The notes beneath the pieces are model-generated. The model was given only the letters and a program-made list of their open reading frames with translations, was not told the DNA's origin and did not search any database. A stretch of 64,000 nt of DNA from Aeromicrobium sp. Root236 (lineage in GTDB: Bacteria > Actinomycetota > Actinomycetes > Propionibacteriales > Nocardioidaceae), in contig NZ_LMIS01000001.1 of the NCBI RefSeq assembly GCF_001428805.1, positions 3,169,075 through 3,233,074 on the forward strand, given 5' to 3'. A program made the position numbers and the translations under genes. Positions 42,247 through 50,363 of this stretch are shown in pieces (position 1 is the stretch's first letter; every line of letters begins with the position of its first letter).

Positions 42247-43188
42247 ATGAACCACACACCTGATCCGAGCCACCTGCCCGACCACGACTCCGTCTACGAC
42301 GGGTTGCTCGGCAGCGACGACTCCCAGTGGGCGTTCGGCACCGACTTCGAGGACCCGCTCGCCGGCGTCGACACGACGGTGCCGGACGGCGTCGACACGC
42401 ACGAGCTCGCGACGTACTGCCTGATGCTCGCCGACGACGCGCTCGTGATGTCGCACCGGTTGTCGCAGTGGTGCAGCAACGCGCCCGACCTCGAGGAGGA
42501 CATCGCCCTGGCCAACATCGCGCTGGACCTGCTGGGTCAGGCGCGACTGTTGCTGGCCCGGGCCGCCGCGGCGGATCCGTCGGTCGTGCCGGCGCTGCCC
42601 GAAAGGTCCCCGGTCCCACCCGAGGACGCGCTGGCGTTCTTCCGCGGCGATCGCGAGTTCCGCAACGTACGCCTGGTGGAGACCGACAACGGCGACTTCG
42701 CGGTGACGATCGCGCGGCTGCTGCTGTTCTCGACCTGGCGGCTCGCGCTGCTGCAACGACTCGCCGCGAGCCGGGACCGCGTGCTGTCGGCGGTCGCGGT
42801 CAAGGGGGTCAAGGAGATGACCTATCACCGCGACTACGCCGGCCGCTGGTTCCTCACGCTCGCGCGGGGCACCGAGGAGTCGCGCCGCCGGCTGCTCGCC
42901 GGCCTCGAGGCGACCTGGCCCCTGCGCGCTGAGCTCTTCACGCCCCATCCCGTCGAGCTGGCCGTCGCGGAGTCGGGCGTCGGGGTCGATCCGTCGACCG
43001 TGGCCGACGAGGTCGACGTATTGCTGGAGCAGGTGTTCTCGATGAGCGGCGTCGACCGCCCGTCGGTGGCGCCACTCGCAGGCGTACGCGGGGAGACCGG
43101 CCGCGACGGGCTGCACACCGAGGCGTTCAGCCGTCTGCTCGCTGAGATGCAGGTCGTGGCGCGGGCTCATCCGATGGGTAGCTGGTGA
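42247..43188 (+). CDS. paaC: 1,2-phenylacetyl-CoA epoxidase subunit PaaC
   Basis: The 313-residue protein is a PaaC-type structural partner of PaaA, with a ferritin-like helical core: LADDALVMSHRLSQWCSNAPDLEEDIALANIALDLLGQARLL and YHRDYAGRWFLTLARGTEESRRRL. It is about 60 residues longer than the E. coli protein, mainly at the N-terminus (residues 1-50, acidic) and in an Arg-rich region. PaaC lacks its own di-iron site and stabilises PaaA. The stop overlaps paaD. Confidence 0.94.
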   Translation: MNHTPDPSHLPDHDSVYDGLLGSDDSQWAFGTDFEDPLAGVDTTVPDGVDTHELATYCLMLADDALVMSHRLSQWCSNAPDLEEDIALANIALDLLGQARLLLARAAAADPSVVPALPERSPVPPEDALAFFRGDREFRNVRLVETDNGDFAVTIARLLLFSTWRLALLQRLAASRDRVLSAVAVKGVKEMTYHRDYAGRWFLTLARGTEESRRRLLAGLEATWPLRAELFTPHPVELAVAESGVGVDPSTVADEVDVLLEQVFSMSGVDRPSVAPLAGVRGETGRDGLHTEAFSRLLAEMQVVARAHPMGSW

Positions 43189-43676
43189 TGGTCGCCGCTC
43201 GCGAGATCGCCGCGTCCGTGACGGACCCGGAGATGCCGATGCTGACCCTCGAGGACCTGGGCGTGCTGCGCGACGTCGAGGTCGACGACGAACGCGTCGT
43301 CGTCACGATCACGCCGACCTACTCCGGGTGCCCGGCCATGGCCACGATGCGTGATGACCTGGTGCACCGCCTGCGCGACGAGGGCTTCGACGACGTCGAG
43401 GTGCGGGTCAGCCTGCACCCGGCCTGGTCCAGCGACTGGATCACGCCACGCGGGCGGGCCGCACTGACCGAGCACGGCCTCTCGGCACCCGGGCCGGCAC
43501 CGTCGCACGACGGCCAGGTCGTCCTGTCCCTGCTGCCCACCCGCCGTACGCTCGCCTGCCCGCGCTGCGGCTCGTCCGACGTCGAGCTCACGTCCGAGTT
43601 CGGGCCCACGGCGTGCAAGGCGCTCTACCGCTGCACGGCCTGCCTCGAGCCGTTCGAGCACGTCAAGGAGATCTGA
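43185..43676 (+). CDS. paaD: PaaD (MIP18/DUF59-type iron-sulfur maturation factor)
   Basis: The protein of about 163 residues has a DUF59 domain (VTDPEMPMLTLEDLGVLRDVEV, then TPTYSGCPAMATMRDDL) and a C-terminal zinc-ribbon-like CPRCGSSDVELTSEFGPTACKALYRCTAC. Both are typical of PaaD, which is needed for phenylacetate degradation, probably to mature the Fe-S cluster of PaaE. GTG 43185 and ATG 43188 are adjacent possible starts, both overlapping the paaC stop. It is followed 1 bp later by paaE. Confidence 0.94.
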   Translation: MMVAAREIAASVTDPEMPMLTLEDLGVLRDVEVDDERVVVTITPTYSGCPAMATMRDDLVHRLRDEGFDDVEVRVSLHPAWSSDWITPRGRAALTEHGLSAPGPAPSHDGQVVLSLLPTRRTLACPRCGSSDVELTSEFGPTACKALYRCTACLEPFEHVKEI

Positions 43677-43677
43677 C

Positions 43678-44763
43678 ATGACCGTCATGACCCCGCCGGT
43701 CTCGGCCGCCCGCGCCGCGTTCCACACCCTCACGGTGGCGTCGGTGGAGCGGCTGACCGAGGACTCGGCCGCGATCACGTTCGACGTGCCCGATGAGCTG
43801 CGCGAGGAGTACGCCTTCGAGGCGGGCCAGTCACTGACGATCCGCCGGATCATCGACGGACAGGACCACCGGCGTACGTACTCGATCTGCGCCGCGGTCG
43901 GCGAACGGCCGCGTGTGGGCGTGCGGGAGATCCCCGATGGCGTGTTCTCGCGCTGGCTCGTGCACGACGTGCGCCCGGGCGACCGCGTCGAGGTGCAGAC
44001 GCCGACCGGCAGCTTCCGCGCCGATCCCGAGGCCGGCGGCCGGCACCTTTGCATCGCCGCGGGCTCCGGAGTGACCCCGATGATCTCGATCGTGTCGTCC
44101 CTGTTGCGCGACTCGGACGCCCAGGTGACGATGCTCTACGGCAACCGCACGAGTCGATCGGTGATGTTCGCCGAGGAGCTCGCCGACCTCAAGAACCGCT
44201 ACGGCCCGCGCTTCGACCTCATCCACGTGCTGTCGCGTGAGCCTCGGGACGTCGAGCTGTTCTCCGGCCGGCTCGAGGCCGATCGCCTCCGCCGGTTGCT
44301 GACGGCCCTGGTGCCGGTCGGCGCCGTGGACCACGCCTGGCTGTGCGGTCCCTTCGGCCTGATCGGCGACGCCCGCGAGGTCCTCGACGAGCTCGGCGTC
44401 GAGCCGGGCAAGGTGCACTTCGAGCTGTTCTACGTCGACGAGCCGCCACCGGAGCTGCACCGCGCCGACGCGGTCGTGTCCGGCGTGACGAGCGACGTGA
44501 CGATCGTGCTGGACGGGCGTACGACCACCGCGGCGATGTCGCGGGACCAGAGCGTGCTCGACGGCGCCGCGGCGACCCGCAACGACCTGCCGTTCGCCTG
44601 CAAGGGTGGCGTGTGCGGCACGTGCCGGGCCAGGGTCGTCGACGGCGAGGTCGAGATGCGGCGCAACTATGCGCTCGAGGACACCGAGGTCGCGGCCGGG
44701 TTCGTCCTGACGTGCCAGAGCCATCCCGTCACCGAGACCGTCACGGTCGACTTCGATGCCTGA
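43678..44763 (+). CDS. paaE: 1,2-phenylacetyl-CoA epoxidase reductase PaaE
   Basis: The 361-residue protein comprises an FNR-type reductase (RRTYSICAAVGE, the GSGVTPMISIVSS nucleotide-binding motif, LCGPFGLI) and a C-terminal 2Fe-2S domain (CKGGVCGTCRARV plus LTCQSHP). It carries NADPH electrons to PaaA. Sequence and layout closely resemble the reductase half of the desaturase fusion at 17582-19528. This is the last gene of the paa operon. Confidence 0.95.
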   Translation: MTVMTPPVSAARAAFHTLTVASVERLTEDSAAITFDVPDELREEYAFEAGQSLTIRRIIDGQDHRRTYSICAAVGERPRVGVREIPDGVFSRWLVHDVRPGDRVEVQTPTGSFRADPEAGGRHLCIAAGSGVTPMISIVSSLLRDSDAQVTMLYGNRTSRSVMFAEELADLKNRYGPRFDLIHVLSREPRDVELFSGRLEADRLRRLLTALVPVGAVDHAWLCGPFGLIGDAREVLDELGVEPGKVHFELFYVDEPPPELHRADAVVSGVTSDVTIVLDGRTTTAAMSRDQSVLDGAAATRNDLPFACKGGVCGTCRARVVDGEVEMRRNYALEDTEVAAGFVLTCQSHPVTETVTVDFDA

Positions 44764-44784
44764 GGCCTCGCCCCGGCATTCGGT

Positions 44785-44815
44785 TTGACCTGGAGCGCGC
44801 TCCAGCTCCTAGGCT
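44785..44815 (+). promoter_or_regulatory. MerR-type promoter, 19-bp spacer, overlapping a 16-bp palindrome
   Basis: TTGACC (44785-44790) and TAGGCT (44810-44815) are separated by exactly 19 bp. The spacer starts with the perfect palindrome CTGGAGCGCGCTCCAG (44790-44805). This is the known geometry for MerR-family activators, which bend an over-long spacer. The downstream ATG lies 7 bp past the -10, so the mRNA would start at the ATG. Confidence 0.75.
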
Positions 44816-44822
44816 CCAGAAC

Positions 44823-45227
44823 ATGACTGAGCAGACGGAACGGCAGCAGCGGTTCGAGCAGGGCAAGGCGGTGCTGGACGCCGTCGACGGCGCGGCCGGC
44901 GCCAACGTGATCGAGTCGCTGGGGGACATCTCGCCAGAGCTGGCCCACCAGGTCGTCGCATGGGGGTTCGGCGAGATCTACGCGCGGCCCGGGCTCGAGC
45001 CGCGAGACCGGCAGCTCGTGACCCTCGGGATGCTGACCGCCCTCGGCGGTTGCGAGCCGCAGCTCGAGGTCCACGTCAACGCGGCACTCAACGTCGGGCT
45101 CACCCCGCAGCAGATCGTCGAGGCGTTCCTCCACTCAGCGGTCTACTGCGGTTTCCCGCGCGCCCTCAACGCCACGTTCACCGCGAAGAAGGTCTTCGAC
45201 GAGCGCGGGCTGCTGCCGCTCGCCTGA
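44823..45227 (+). CDS. Carboxymuconolactone decarboxylase-family protein
   Basis: The 134-residue protein shows the AhpD/CMD helical core: FGEIYARPGLEPRDRQLVTLGMLTALGGCEPQLEVHVNAALNVGLTPQQIVEAFLHSAVYCGFPRALNA. The RQLVTLG, H-V and QQIVEAF elements match the classical carboxymuconolactone decarboxylase group (PcaC-like), which lacks the CxxC of AhpD. No ring-cleavage partner genes are nearby, so the true substrate is uncertain. The ATG at 44823 has no ribosome binding site and is 7 bp from a MerR-type -10, suggesting leaderless translation. Confidence 0.9.
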   Translation: MTEQTERQQRFEQGKAVLDAVDGAAGANVIESLGDISPELAHQVVAWGFGEIYARPGLEPRDRQLVTLGMLTALGGCEPQLEVHVNAALNVGLTPQQIVEAFLHSAVYCGFPRALNATFTAKKVFDERGLLPLA

Positions 45228-45237
45228 CCGGTCCCGG

Positions 45238-45849
45238 CTAGCCCTCGTGCAGCGAGAGACCGTCGAACGCCAGCGTGGCGATCGACGCGGCGAGCACGTC
45301 GGGGTCGACCGGACCACCCGGGCGGTACCACTCGACGAGTGAGTTGACCATGCCGAACAGCAGCCGGCTGATGAGGTCGGGCGGGATGTCGGCGCGCAGG
45401 GCGCCCTCGTCGACCGCGGCCTGCACCAGCGTCGCAAGGCGCTCGTCGATGCGGCGGCGACGCTTGAGGGCGGCGAGCTCGACCTCGCTGTTGCCGTGCA
45501 CGCGCAGCAGCAGCGTCACGGCCGGCAGGTGCTCGACGAGGATCTCGACCGACTCCTGCACGACGGTGCGCAGCCGCTCGTACGCGCTGGTGCCCGGTGC
45601 CGCAGCCGCGGCGGAGTCGACAGCAGCCGACAGCCCGTTGAGGGCTTCGTCGAGGGCAGCGGCGAGGAGGTGCTCCTTGCTCGGCACGTGGTGATAGATC
45701 GCCGACTTGGTCAGCCCCAGCTCCTTGGCGAGGTCGCCCATGCTGGTGCCGTCGTAGCCCTGCCGGTTGAACAGCTCGATCGCACGACGCAGCACGGTCT
45801 GCTGGTCGTAGCCGGGCCGCCCGCGTCGGGGTGCCGCCGCCTCGGTCAT
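45238..45849 (-). CDS. TetR family regulator, likely phenylacetate repressor (PaaR-like)
   Basis: The 203-residue protein has a canonical helix-turn-helix: AIELFNRQGYDGTSMGDLAKELGLTKSAIYHHVPSKEHLLAAAL. The C-terminal domain is a TetR ligand domain of the sort that binds acyl-CoAs. It sits at the end of the paa block on the opposite strand and resembles TetR repressors found with paa genes in actinobacteria. It would bind the 22-bp palindrome at 40955-40976 and be released by phenylacetyl-CoA. No copy of that palindrome is seen before its own start. Confidence 0.88.
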   Translation of the reverse strand: MTEAAAPRRGRPGYDQQTVLRRAIELFNRQGYDGTSMGDLAKELGLTKSAIYHHVPSKEHLLAAALDEALNGLSAAVDSAAAAAPGTSAYERLRTVVQESVEILVEHLPAVTLLLRVHGNSEVELAALKRRRRIDERLATLVQAAVDEGALRADIPPDLISRLLFGMVNSLVEWYRPGGPVDPDVLAASIATLAFDGLSLHEG

Positions 45850-45879
45850 GGCTCAAGCGTCTCACGCAGACGCGGCCGC

Positions 45880-47064
45880 CTAGGCGAACGCCGACAGTCC
45901 GGTGAGCTCGCGGCCGATCGTCAGCTGGTGGATCTCGGCGGTGCCCTCGTACGTCAGCACCGACTCGAGGTTGTTGGCGTGGCGCATGACGGCGTACTCG
46001 CCCGAGATGCCGTTGGCGCCGAGGATCGTCCGCGCCGTGCGGGCGATCTCGAGGGCGACGCGGGTGTTGTTGAGCTTGCCGGCGCTGACCTGCGCGGGCT
46101 TGAGGACCCCCGCCTCCTTGAGGCGGCCGAGGTGGACGCTCAGCAGCAACGCCGTGCCGTGCGCGACGCTCATGTCGGCGAGCTTGCCCTGGGTCAGCTG
46201 GAACGCGCCGATCGGCTTGTCGAACTGCGTGCGGGTCGTGGCGTACTCGATCGCCGTCTCGAGGCACGAGCGCGCCGCGCCGGTGGTCCCGAACACGATG
46301 CCGAAGCGGGCCTCGTTGAGCGCGCCGAGCGGGCCGCGCAGGCCCTCGGCGCCAGGCAGCAGAGCCGATGCCGGCAGGCGCATGTCCTCGAACGTGAGCT
46401 CGCTGGTGACCGATGCGCGCATCGACATCTTGTGCTTGATGGCGCGGCCGGAGAAGCCAGGCGTGTCCGTCGGCACGACGAAGCCGCGGATGCCGTTGTC
46501 GGTCTGCGCCCACACGACCACGACGTCGGCGACGCTGCCGTTCGTGATCCACATCTTGGAGCCGTTGAGCACCCAATCTGCCGCTTGTCCTGAGCCTGTC
46601 GAAGGGTCGCGCTTGGCGCGGGTACGCATGCCGTTGGGGTTGGAGCCGTGGTCGGGCTCGGTCAGGCCGAACGCCCCGACGTAGTCGCCGGCGGCCATGC
46701 CGGGGAGCCACTGCTGCTTCTGCTCCTCGGAGCCGTAGGCGTGGATCGAGTACATCGCCAGCGAGCCCTGCACCGAGAACAGCGAGCGCAGGCCGCTGTC
46801 GATCGCCTCGAGCTCGATGCTCGCCAGCCCGTACGCCGTGGGGCCCACGCCCGCGCAGCCGTAGCCCTCGAGGTGCATGCCCAGCAGTCCGGCGCCGCCC
46901 ATCTGCTTGGCGATGTCGCGCGCCGGCAGCTCGCCGCTCTCGGCCCACTCGGCGACGTGCGGGGCGAGCTTGTCCTGGGCGAAGCGACGCGCGGTGTCGC
47001 GGATGGCCCGCTCCTCGTCGGTCAGCAGGTGGTCGACGTCGAGCAGGTCATGACGGGTGTCCAT
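45880..47064 (-). CDS. Acyl-CoA dehydrogenase, glutaryl-CoA-dehydrogenase-like
   Basis: The 394-residue protein follows the glutaryl-CoA dehydrogenase pattern: LRSLFSVQGSLAMYSIHAYGSEEQKQQWLPGMAAGDYVGAFGLTEPDHGSNPNGM, then KMWITNG and the catalytic glutamate in TYEGTAEIHQLTIGRELTG. An extra DPSTGSGQA follows RAKR in the middle, encoded by a REP-like repeat at 46584-46606; typical family members read RAKRDGD-WVLNG here. The reading frame is maintained. It could act on glutaryl-CoA or a dicarboxylyl-CoA from phenylacetate breakdown. Confidence 0.9.
   Translation of the reverse strand: MDTRHDLLDVDHLLTDEERAIRDTARRFAQDKLAPHVAEWAESGELPARDIAKQMGGAGLLGMHLEGYGCAGVGPTAYGLASIELEAIDSGLRSLFSVQGSLAMYSIHAYGSEEQKQQWLPGMAAGDYVGAFGLTEPDHGSNPNGMRTRAKRDPSTGSGQAADWVLNGSKMWITNGSVADVVVVWAQTDNGIRGFVVPTDTPGFSGRAIKHKMSMRASVTSELTFEDMRLPASALLPGAEGLRGPLGALNEARFGIVFGTTGAARSCLETAIEYATTRTQFDKPIGAFQLTQGKLADMSVAHGTALLLSVHLGRLKEAGVLKPAQVSAGKLNNTRVALEIARTARTILGANGISGEYAVMRHANNLESVLTYEGTAEIHQLTIGRELTGLSAFA
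46584..46606. repeat. REP-like repeat inserted in frame in the acyl-CoA dehydrogenase gene
   Basis: The core TGTCCTGAGCCTGTCGAAGG is a variant of the common actinobacterial/proteobacterial REP-like sequence. It encodes the extra DPSTGSGQA on the minus strand. The protein motif is a known signature of such in-frame insertions. A degraded copy lies in hmgA and another in an intergenic region at 60387. Confidence 0.75.
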
Positions 47065-47118
47065 GGATCCACCTTCTCAGAGCAGGGTGTCGGTCGTTCA
47101 CGGGCCACGGGCGGGTGA

Positions 47119-48336
47119 CTAGGAGTCGAGCTTGCGGCCGGCCCACGACCACGCGTAGGCGTCGTCCTCGGCAGCCAGGCCACCCTCGCCGAGCTCGAGA
47201 GGACGGAAGGTGTCGACCATGACCGCGAGCTCGTCGAACGCCTCGACGCCGAGGCTCGCCTCGATGGCACTCGGCTGCGGGCCGTGGGCGTAGCCACCGG
47301 GGTGGAGCGAGATCGAGCCCTTGTCGATGCCCGACCCCTTGCGGGCCTCGTAGTCGCCGTCGACGTAGAACATGACCTCGTCGGAGTCGACGTTGGAGTG
47401 GAAGTAGGGCACCGGGATCGCCAGCGGGTGGTAGTCGACCTTGCGCGGCACGAAGTTGCAGATCACGAAGTTCTGGCCCTCGAAGACCTGGTGCACCGGC
47501 GGCGGCTGGTGCACGCGACCGGTGATGGGCTCGTAGTCGGAGACGTTGAACGTGTAGGGGTAGAGGCAGCCGTCCCAGCCGACGACGTCGAACGGGTGGG
47601 TGTCGTACGTCATCCGGCTGCCGACGATGCCGTTGGCGCCCGAGCCGCGGTGCTTGACCAGGACCCCGACGTCAGTGCCCTCGACGAGCAGTGGCGCCTC
47701 GGGGCCGTGCAGGTCGCGCTCGCAGTAGGGCGCGTGCTCCAGCAGCTGGCCGTAGCGCGACAGGTAGCGCTTGGGCGGTGCCACGTGGCTGTTGGACTCG
47801 ATCGCGTACGCCTTCACCCCGCCCGTCGAGCCTGCCGAAGCGTCCGGGACCCAGCGGTGTGTCGTGGCGCGGGGGATGATGACGTAGTCGCCGGTGCGGA
47901 ACGTGAGCGCGCCGAAGACCGTCTCGACCGTGCCGGAGCCGGCCTCGATGAAGACGCACTCGTCGCCGATCGCGTTGCGGTAGAGCGGCGAGGGCGCGCT
48001 GCCCACGACGTACGCGATGCGGACGTCGCCGTTGCCGAGCACGAGGCGCCGGCCGGTCACCAGGTCAGTGGCCGCAGGGTCGGTGTCGGCGAACAGCGCC
48101 GGCAGCCGCAGGTGGCGGGGCTTGAGCGGGTGGTTGGCGGTCGTGGCGTGGTCAGGGAGGTCCCAGACCTCCGACGCGACGATCCCCGAGGGGACGCCGA
48201 GGTGGTAGAGCAGCGACGAGTCGCTCGAGAACCCCTCCTCGCCCATGAGCTCCTCGCGGTGGAGGGCACCCTCGGGCGTACGGAACTGCGTGTGGCGCTT
48301 GGGCGGGATCTGCCCGACGCTGCGGTAGTGGGCCAC
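47119..48336 (-). CDS. hmgA: Homogentisate 1,2-dioxygenase
   Basis: GTG 48336 has AGGAG 5 bp upstream; the open frame before it would extend into the promoter. The 405-residue protein begins YRSVGQIPPKRHTQFRTPEG and has the HGD metal/active-site elements: YFHSNVDSDEVMFYVDGDYEARKG, ISLHPGGYAHGPQP and GWDGCLYPYTFNVSDYEPITGRVHQPPPVHQVF. It opens the ring of homogentisate to maleylacetoacetate in tyrosine/phenylalanine breakdown. A short non-conserved DASAGSTGG insert in the middle is encoded by a REP-like remnant at 47823-47843. Confidence 0.95.
   Translation of the reverse strand: MAHYRSVGQIPPKRHTQFRTPEGALHREELMGEEGFSSDSSLLYHLGVPSGIVASEVWDLPDHATTANHPLKPRHLRLPALFADTDPAATDLVTGRRLVLGNGDVRIAYVVGSAPSPLYRNAIGDECVFIEAGSGTVETVFGALTFRTGDYVIIPRATTHRWVPDASAGSTGGVKAYAIESNSHVAPPKRYLSRYGQLLEHAPYCERDLHGPEAPLLVEGTDVGVLVKHRGSGANGIVGSRMTYDTHPFDVVGWDGCLYPYTFNVSDYEPITGRVHQPPPVHQVFEGQNFVICNFVPRKVDYHPLAIPVPYFHSNVDSDEVMFYVDGDYEARKGSGIDKGSISLHPGGYAHGPQPSAIEASLGVEAFDELAVMVDTFRPLELGEGGLAAEDDAYAWSWAGRKLDS
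47823..47843. repeat. Degenerate REP-like repeat inside hmgA
   Basis: The sequence CGTCGAGCCTGCCGAAGCGT is similar to the REP core (GTCCTGAGCCTGTCGAAGG) with several changes. It encodes the DASAGSTGG insert. The divergence suggests it is older than the copy at 46584. Confidence 0.5.
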
Positions 48337-48347
48337 GAAGTCTCCTG

Positions 48348-48378
48348 TGTCCGGATAACGGATGAATATGTCCGATAA
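48348..48378. promoter_or_regulatory. Direct repeats in the hmgA divergent promoter region
   Basis: TGTCCGGATAA (48348-48358) and TGTCCGATAA (48369-48378) are repeated 21 bp apart, i.e. two helical turns, in the 68 bp between hmgA and the divergent gene. They are plausible IclR-type sites for the regulator at 50364-50996. Confidence 0.45.
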
Positions 48379-48404
48379 AAACACCATGCGATACCGTGGG
48401 AAGC

Positions 48405-49220
48405 GTGTCAACCCTGCTCGATCGCCTGGTCGACGACGCCGCGATCTTCCCGCCCGGCAACGCGCCGCTCGACGTCGCCGTCCGCGAGCACGCCGGCCAT
48501 CGCTCGAGTGCGTACGCCGCGATGGTCGGGCCGTTGCTGGTGCGCGACGTGGACGTCGCGCACGTTCCGGGACTGGCCCATGAGGCGCTGGAGATCGGGG
48601 TCGTCGCGACCACGGGCCCTCGTGGGCTGGAGCAGTCGGCGGCGACGCTGCACGACTTCCCGCACGTCCACCTGGTCGCGTACGAGATCGCACTCGGCGA
48701 CCTGTCGGCACGGGACCTGGTGAGCGCCCTGCGCGGATCGAACGGTGTCACGGTGTCGGTCGAGCTGCCGCGACCGGGCGCCTATGTGTCCGACGACTGG
48801 CTCGCCGTCGCCGACGAGGTCGCCGCGGCCGGCTTCCAGGTGAAGTTCCGGACGGGTGGCGTCGAGGCGTCCGCCTACCCCGACGAGAAGGAGCTCGCGA
48901 TGGTGCTCGCTGCCCTGGTGCCGCGACGGTTCAAGCTGACCGCCGGACTGCATCGTGCCGTCCGCAACACCCAGGCCGGGACCGGCTTCGAGCAGCACGG
49001 GTTCCTCAACGTCATGGTGGCGGTGCACCGGCTGCTCGCCGGGTCGACCGCTGACGAGGCCGCTGCCGTCCTCGCAAGTCGCGATGGCGGAGTGCTCGCG
49101 GCCGAGGTGGCATCGTGGCGTGATGATGACCGGGTCGCGGTGCGGCGTACGTTCCGCGGCTTCGGTTGCTGCGGCGTGACCGAGCCGTACGAGGATCTCG
49201 TGGGACTGGGGCTGGCATGA
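48405..49220 (+). CDS. Unrecognised protein of the homogentisate cluster
   Basis: The protein of about 271 residues does not match a family I can name. It is rich in aspartate/alanine, without signal peptide or membrane segments, and has a barrel-like alternation of strands and helices: LVAYEIALGDL, VTVSVELPRPG, FQVKFRTGG, RFKLTAGLHRAV. It ends in the distinctive segment FRGFGCCGVTEPYEDLVGLG. GTG 48405 or GTG 48396 are possible starts; neither has a good ribosome binding site. It is divergent from hmgA and overlaps fahA by 4 bp, so it is in the same pathway by context, possibly the maleylacetoacetate isomerase step. No thiol-transferase or GST motif is visible. Confidence 0.7.
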   Translation: MSTLLDRLVDDAAIFPPGNAPLDVAVREHAGHRSSAYAAMVGPLLVRDVDVAHVPGLAHEALEIGVVATTGPRGLEQSAATLHDFPHVHLVAYEIALGDLSARDLVSALRGSNGVTVSVELPRPGAYVSDDWLAVADEVAAAGFQVKFRTGGVEASAYPDEKELAMVLAALVPRRFKLTAGLHRAVRNTQAGTGFEQHGFLNVMVAVHRLLAGSTADEAAAVLASRDGGVLAAEVASWRDDDRVAVRRTFRGFGCCGVTEPYEDLVGLGLA

Positions 49221-50359
49221 CGGGTTTCGGGCTGGACCATCTGCCGTACGGTGTGGCGTCCCACCAGGGTCGTGACCTCGTGGTCGTACGCCTCGGCGAC
49301 GACGTCGTCGATCTTGCTGCGCTGGCTGCCGCGTCGCCTCCGGGCTTCGACGCATCGGTCCTGGCCGGATCGTCGCTTGCTCCGCTGATGGCTGCGGGCC
49401 CTGAGGTGTGGGCGGTCGTACGTTCGTGGCTGCAGGACACCCTCCCTGACGCGCCGGCCAGCCACATTCCGTTGGCCGAGGTCGAGATGCGGATGCCGTT
49501 CGCGGTGGCGGACTACGTGGACTTCTACGCCTCGCTCAACCATGCCTCCAACGTCGGCAAGATCTTCCGCCCCGACGCCGAGCCGTTGCTGCCCAACTGG
49601 CGGCACCTGCCGGTCGGCTACCACGGTCGCGCCGGCACGGTCGTCCCGTCGGGCACCCCGATCGTCCGGCCCAGAGGTCAGCGGCGTCCCGGCCCGGACG
49701 GGCGTCCCGGGTTCGGTCCGTCGCAGGCTCTCGACATCGAGGCCGAGCTGGGCTTCGTCGTCGGCGCCCCGAGCGCGATGGGGCAGCCGGTGCCGACGGG
49801 CGCCTTCGCCGACCACGTCTTCGGTGTCACGCTGCTCAACGACTGGTCGGCCCGCGACATCCAGGCGTGGGAGTACGTCCCTTTGGGACCGTTCCTCGGC
49901 AAGTCGTTCGCCACCTCGATCTCGCCGTGGATCACGCCTCTCGCGGCGCTCGACGATGCACGGGCGCCGCTGCCCGGCCAGGATCCCGAGCCGTTGGACT
50001 ACCTCCAGGTCGCCGAGCCGGCCGGGCTGGCGATCGAACTCGAGGTCGTGGTCAACGACACCGTCGTGTCGCGGCCGCCGTACGCGTCGATGTACTGGTC
50101 GCCCGCCCAGATGCTGGCCCACATGACGGTCAACGGCGCGTCGCTGCGCACCGGCGACCTGTATGGCTCCGGCACGATCTCAGGGGTCGAGCGCGACCAG
50201 CGCGGCTCGCTGCTGGAGCTGTCGTGGGGCGGCAGCGAACCGTTCACCCTCGACGACGGCACCACGCGGACGTACCTCCTAGACGGTGACACCGTCATCC
50301 TCCGCGCCACCGCCGGCTCGATCACTCTGGGCGAGGTCGAAGGCACGATCACCGCCTGA
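49217..50359 (+). CDS. fahA: Fumarylacetoacetase
   Basis: The 380-residue protein carries the fumarylacetoacetate hydrolase domain: YASLNHASNVGKIFRPDAEPLLPNW, the oxyanion/catalytic-histidine region LPVGYHGRAGTVVPSGT, IEAELGFVVG with metal-binding acidic residues, and LLNDWSARDIQAWEYVPLGPFLGKSF. It cleaves fumarylacetoacetate to fumarate and acetoacetate, ending homogentisate breakdown. The N-terminal FAA_hydrolase_N domain is present. Its ATG overlaps the previous gene by 4 bp. Its stop lies 4 bp from the convergent IclR gene. Confidence 0.95.
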   Translation: MTGFGLDHLPYGVASHQGRDLVVVRLGDDVVDLAALAAASPPGFDASVLAGSSLAPLMAAGPEVWAVVRSWLQDTLPDAPASHIPLAEVEMRMPFAVADYVDFYASLNHASNVGKIFRPDAEPLLPNWRHLPVGYHGRAGTVVPSGTPIVRPRGQRRPGPDGRPGFGPSQALDIEAELGFVVGAPSAMGQPVPTGAFADHVFGVTLLNDWSARDIQAWEYVPLGPFLGKSFATSISPWITPLAALDDARAPLPGQDPEPLDYLQVAEPAGLAIELEVVVNDTVVSRPPYASMYWSPAQMLAHMTVNGASLRTGDLYGSGTISGVERDQRGSLLELSWGGSEPFTLDDGTTRTYLLDGDTVILRATAGSITLGEVEGTITA

Positions 50360-50363
50360 GGTC

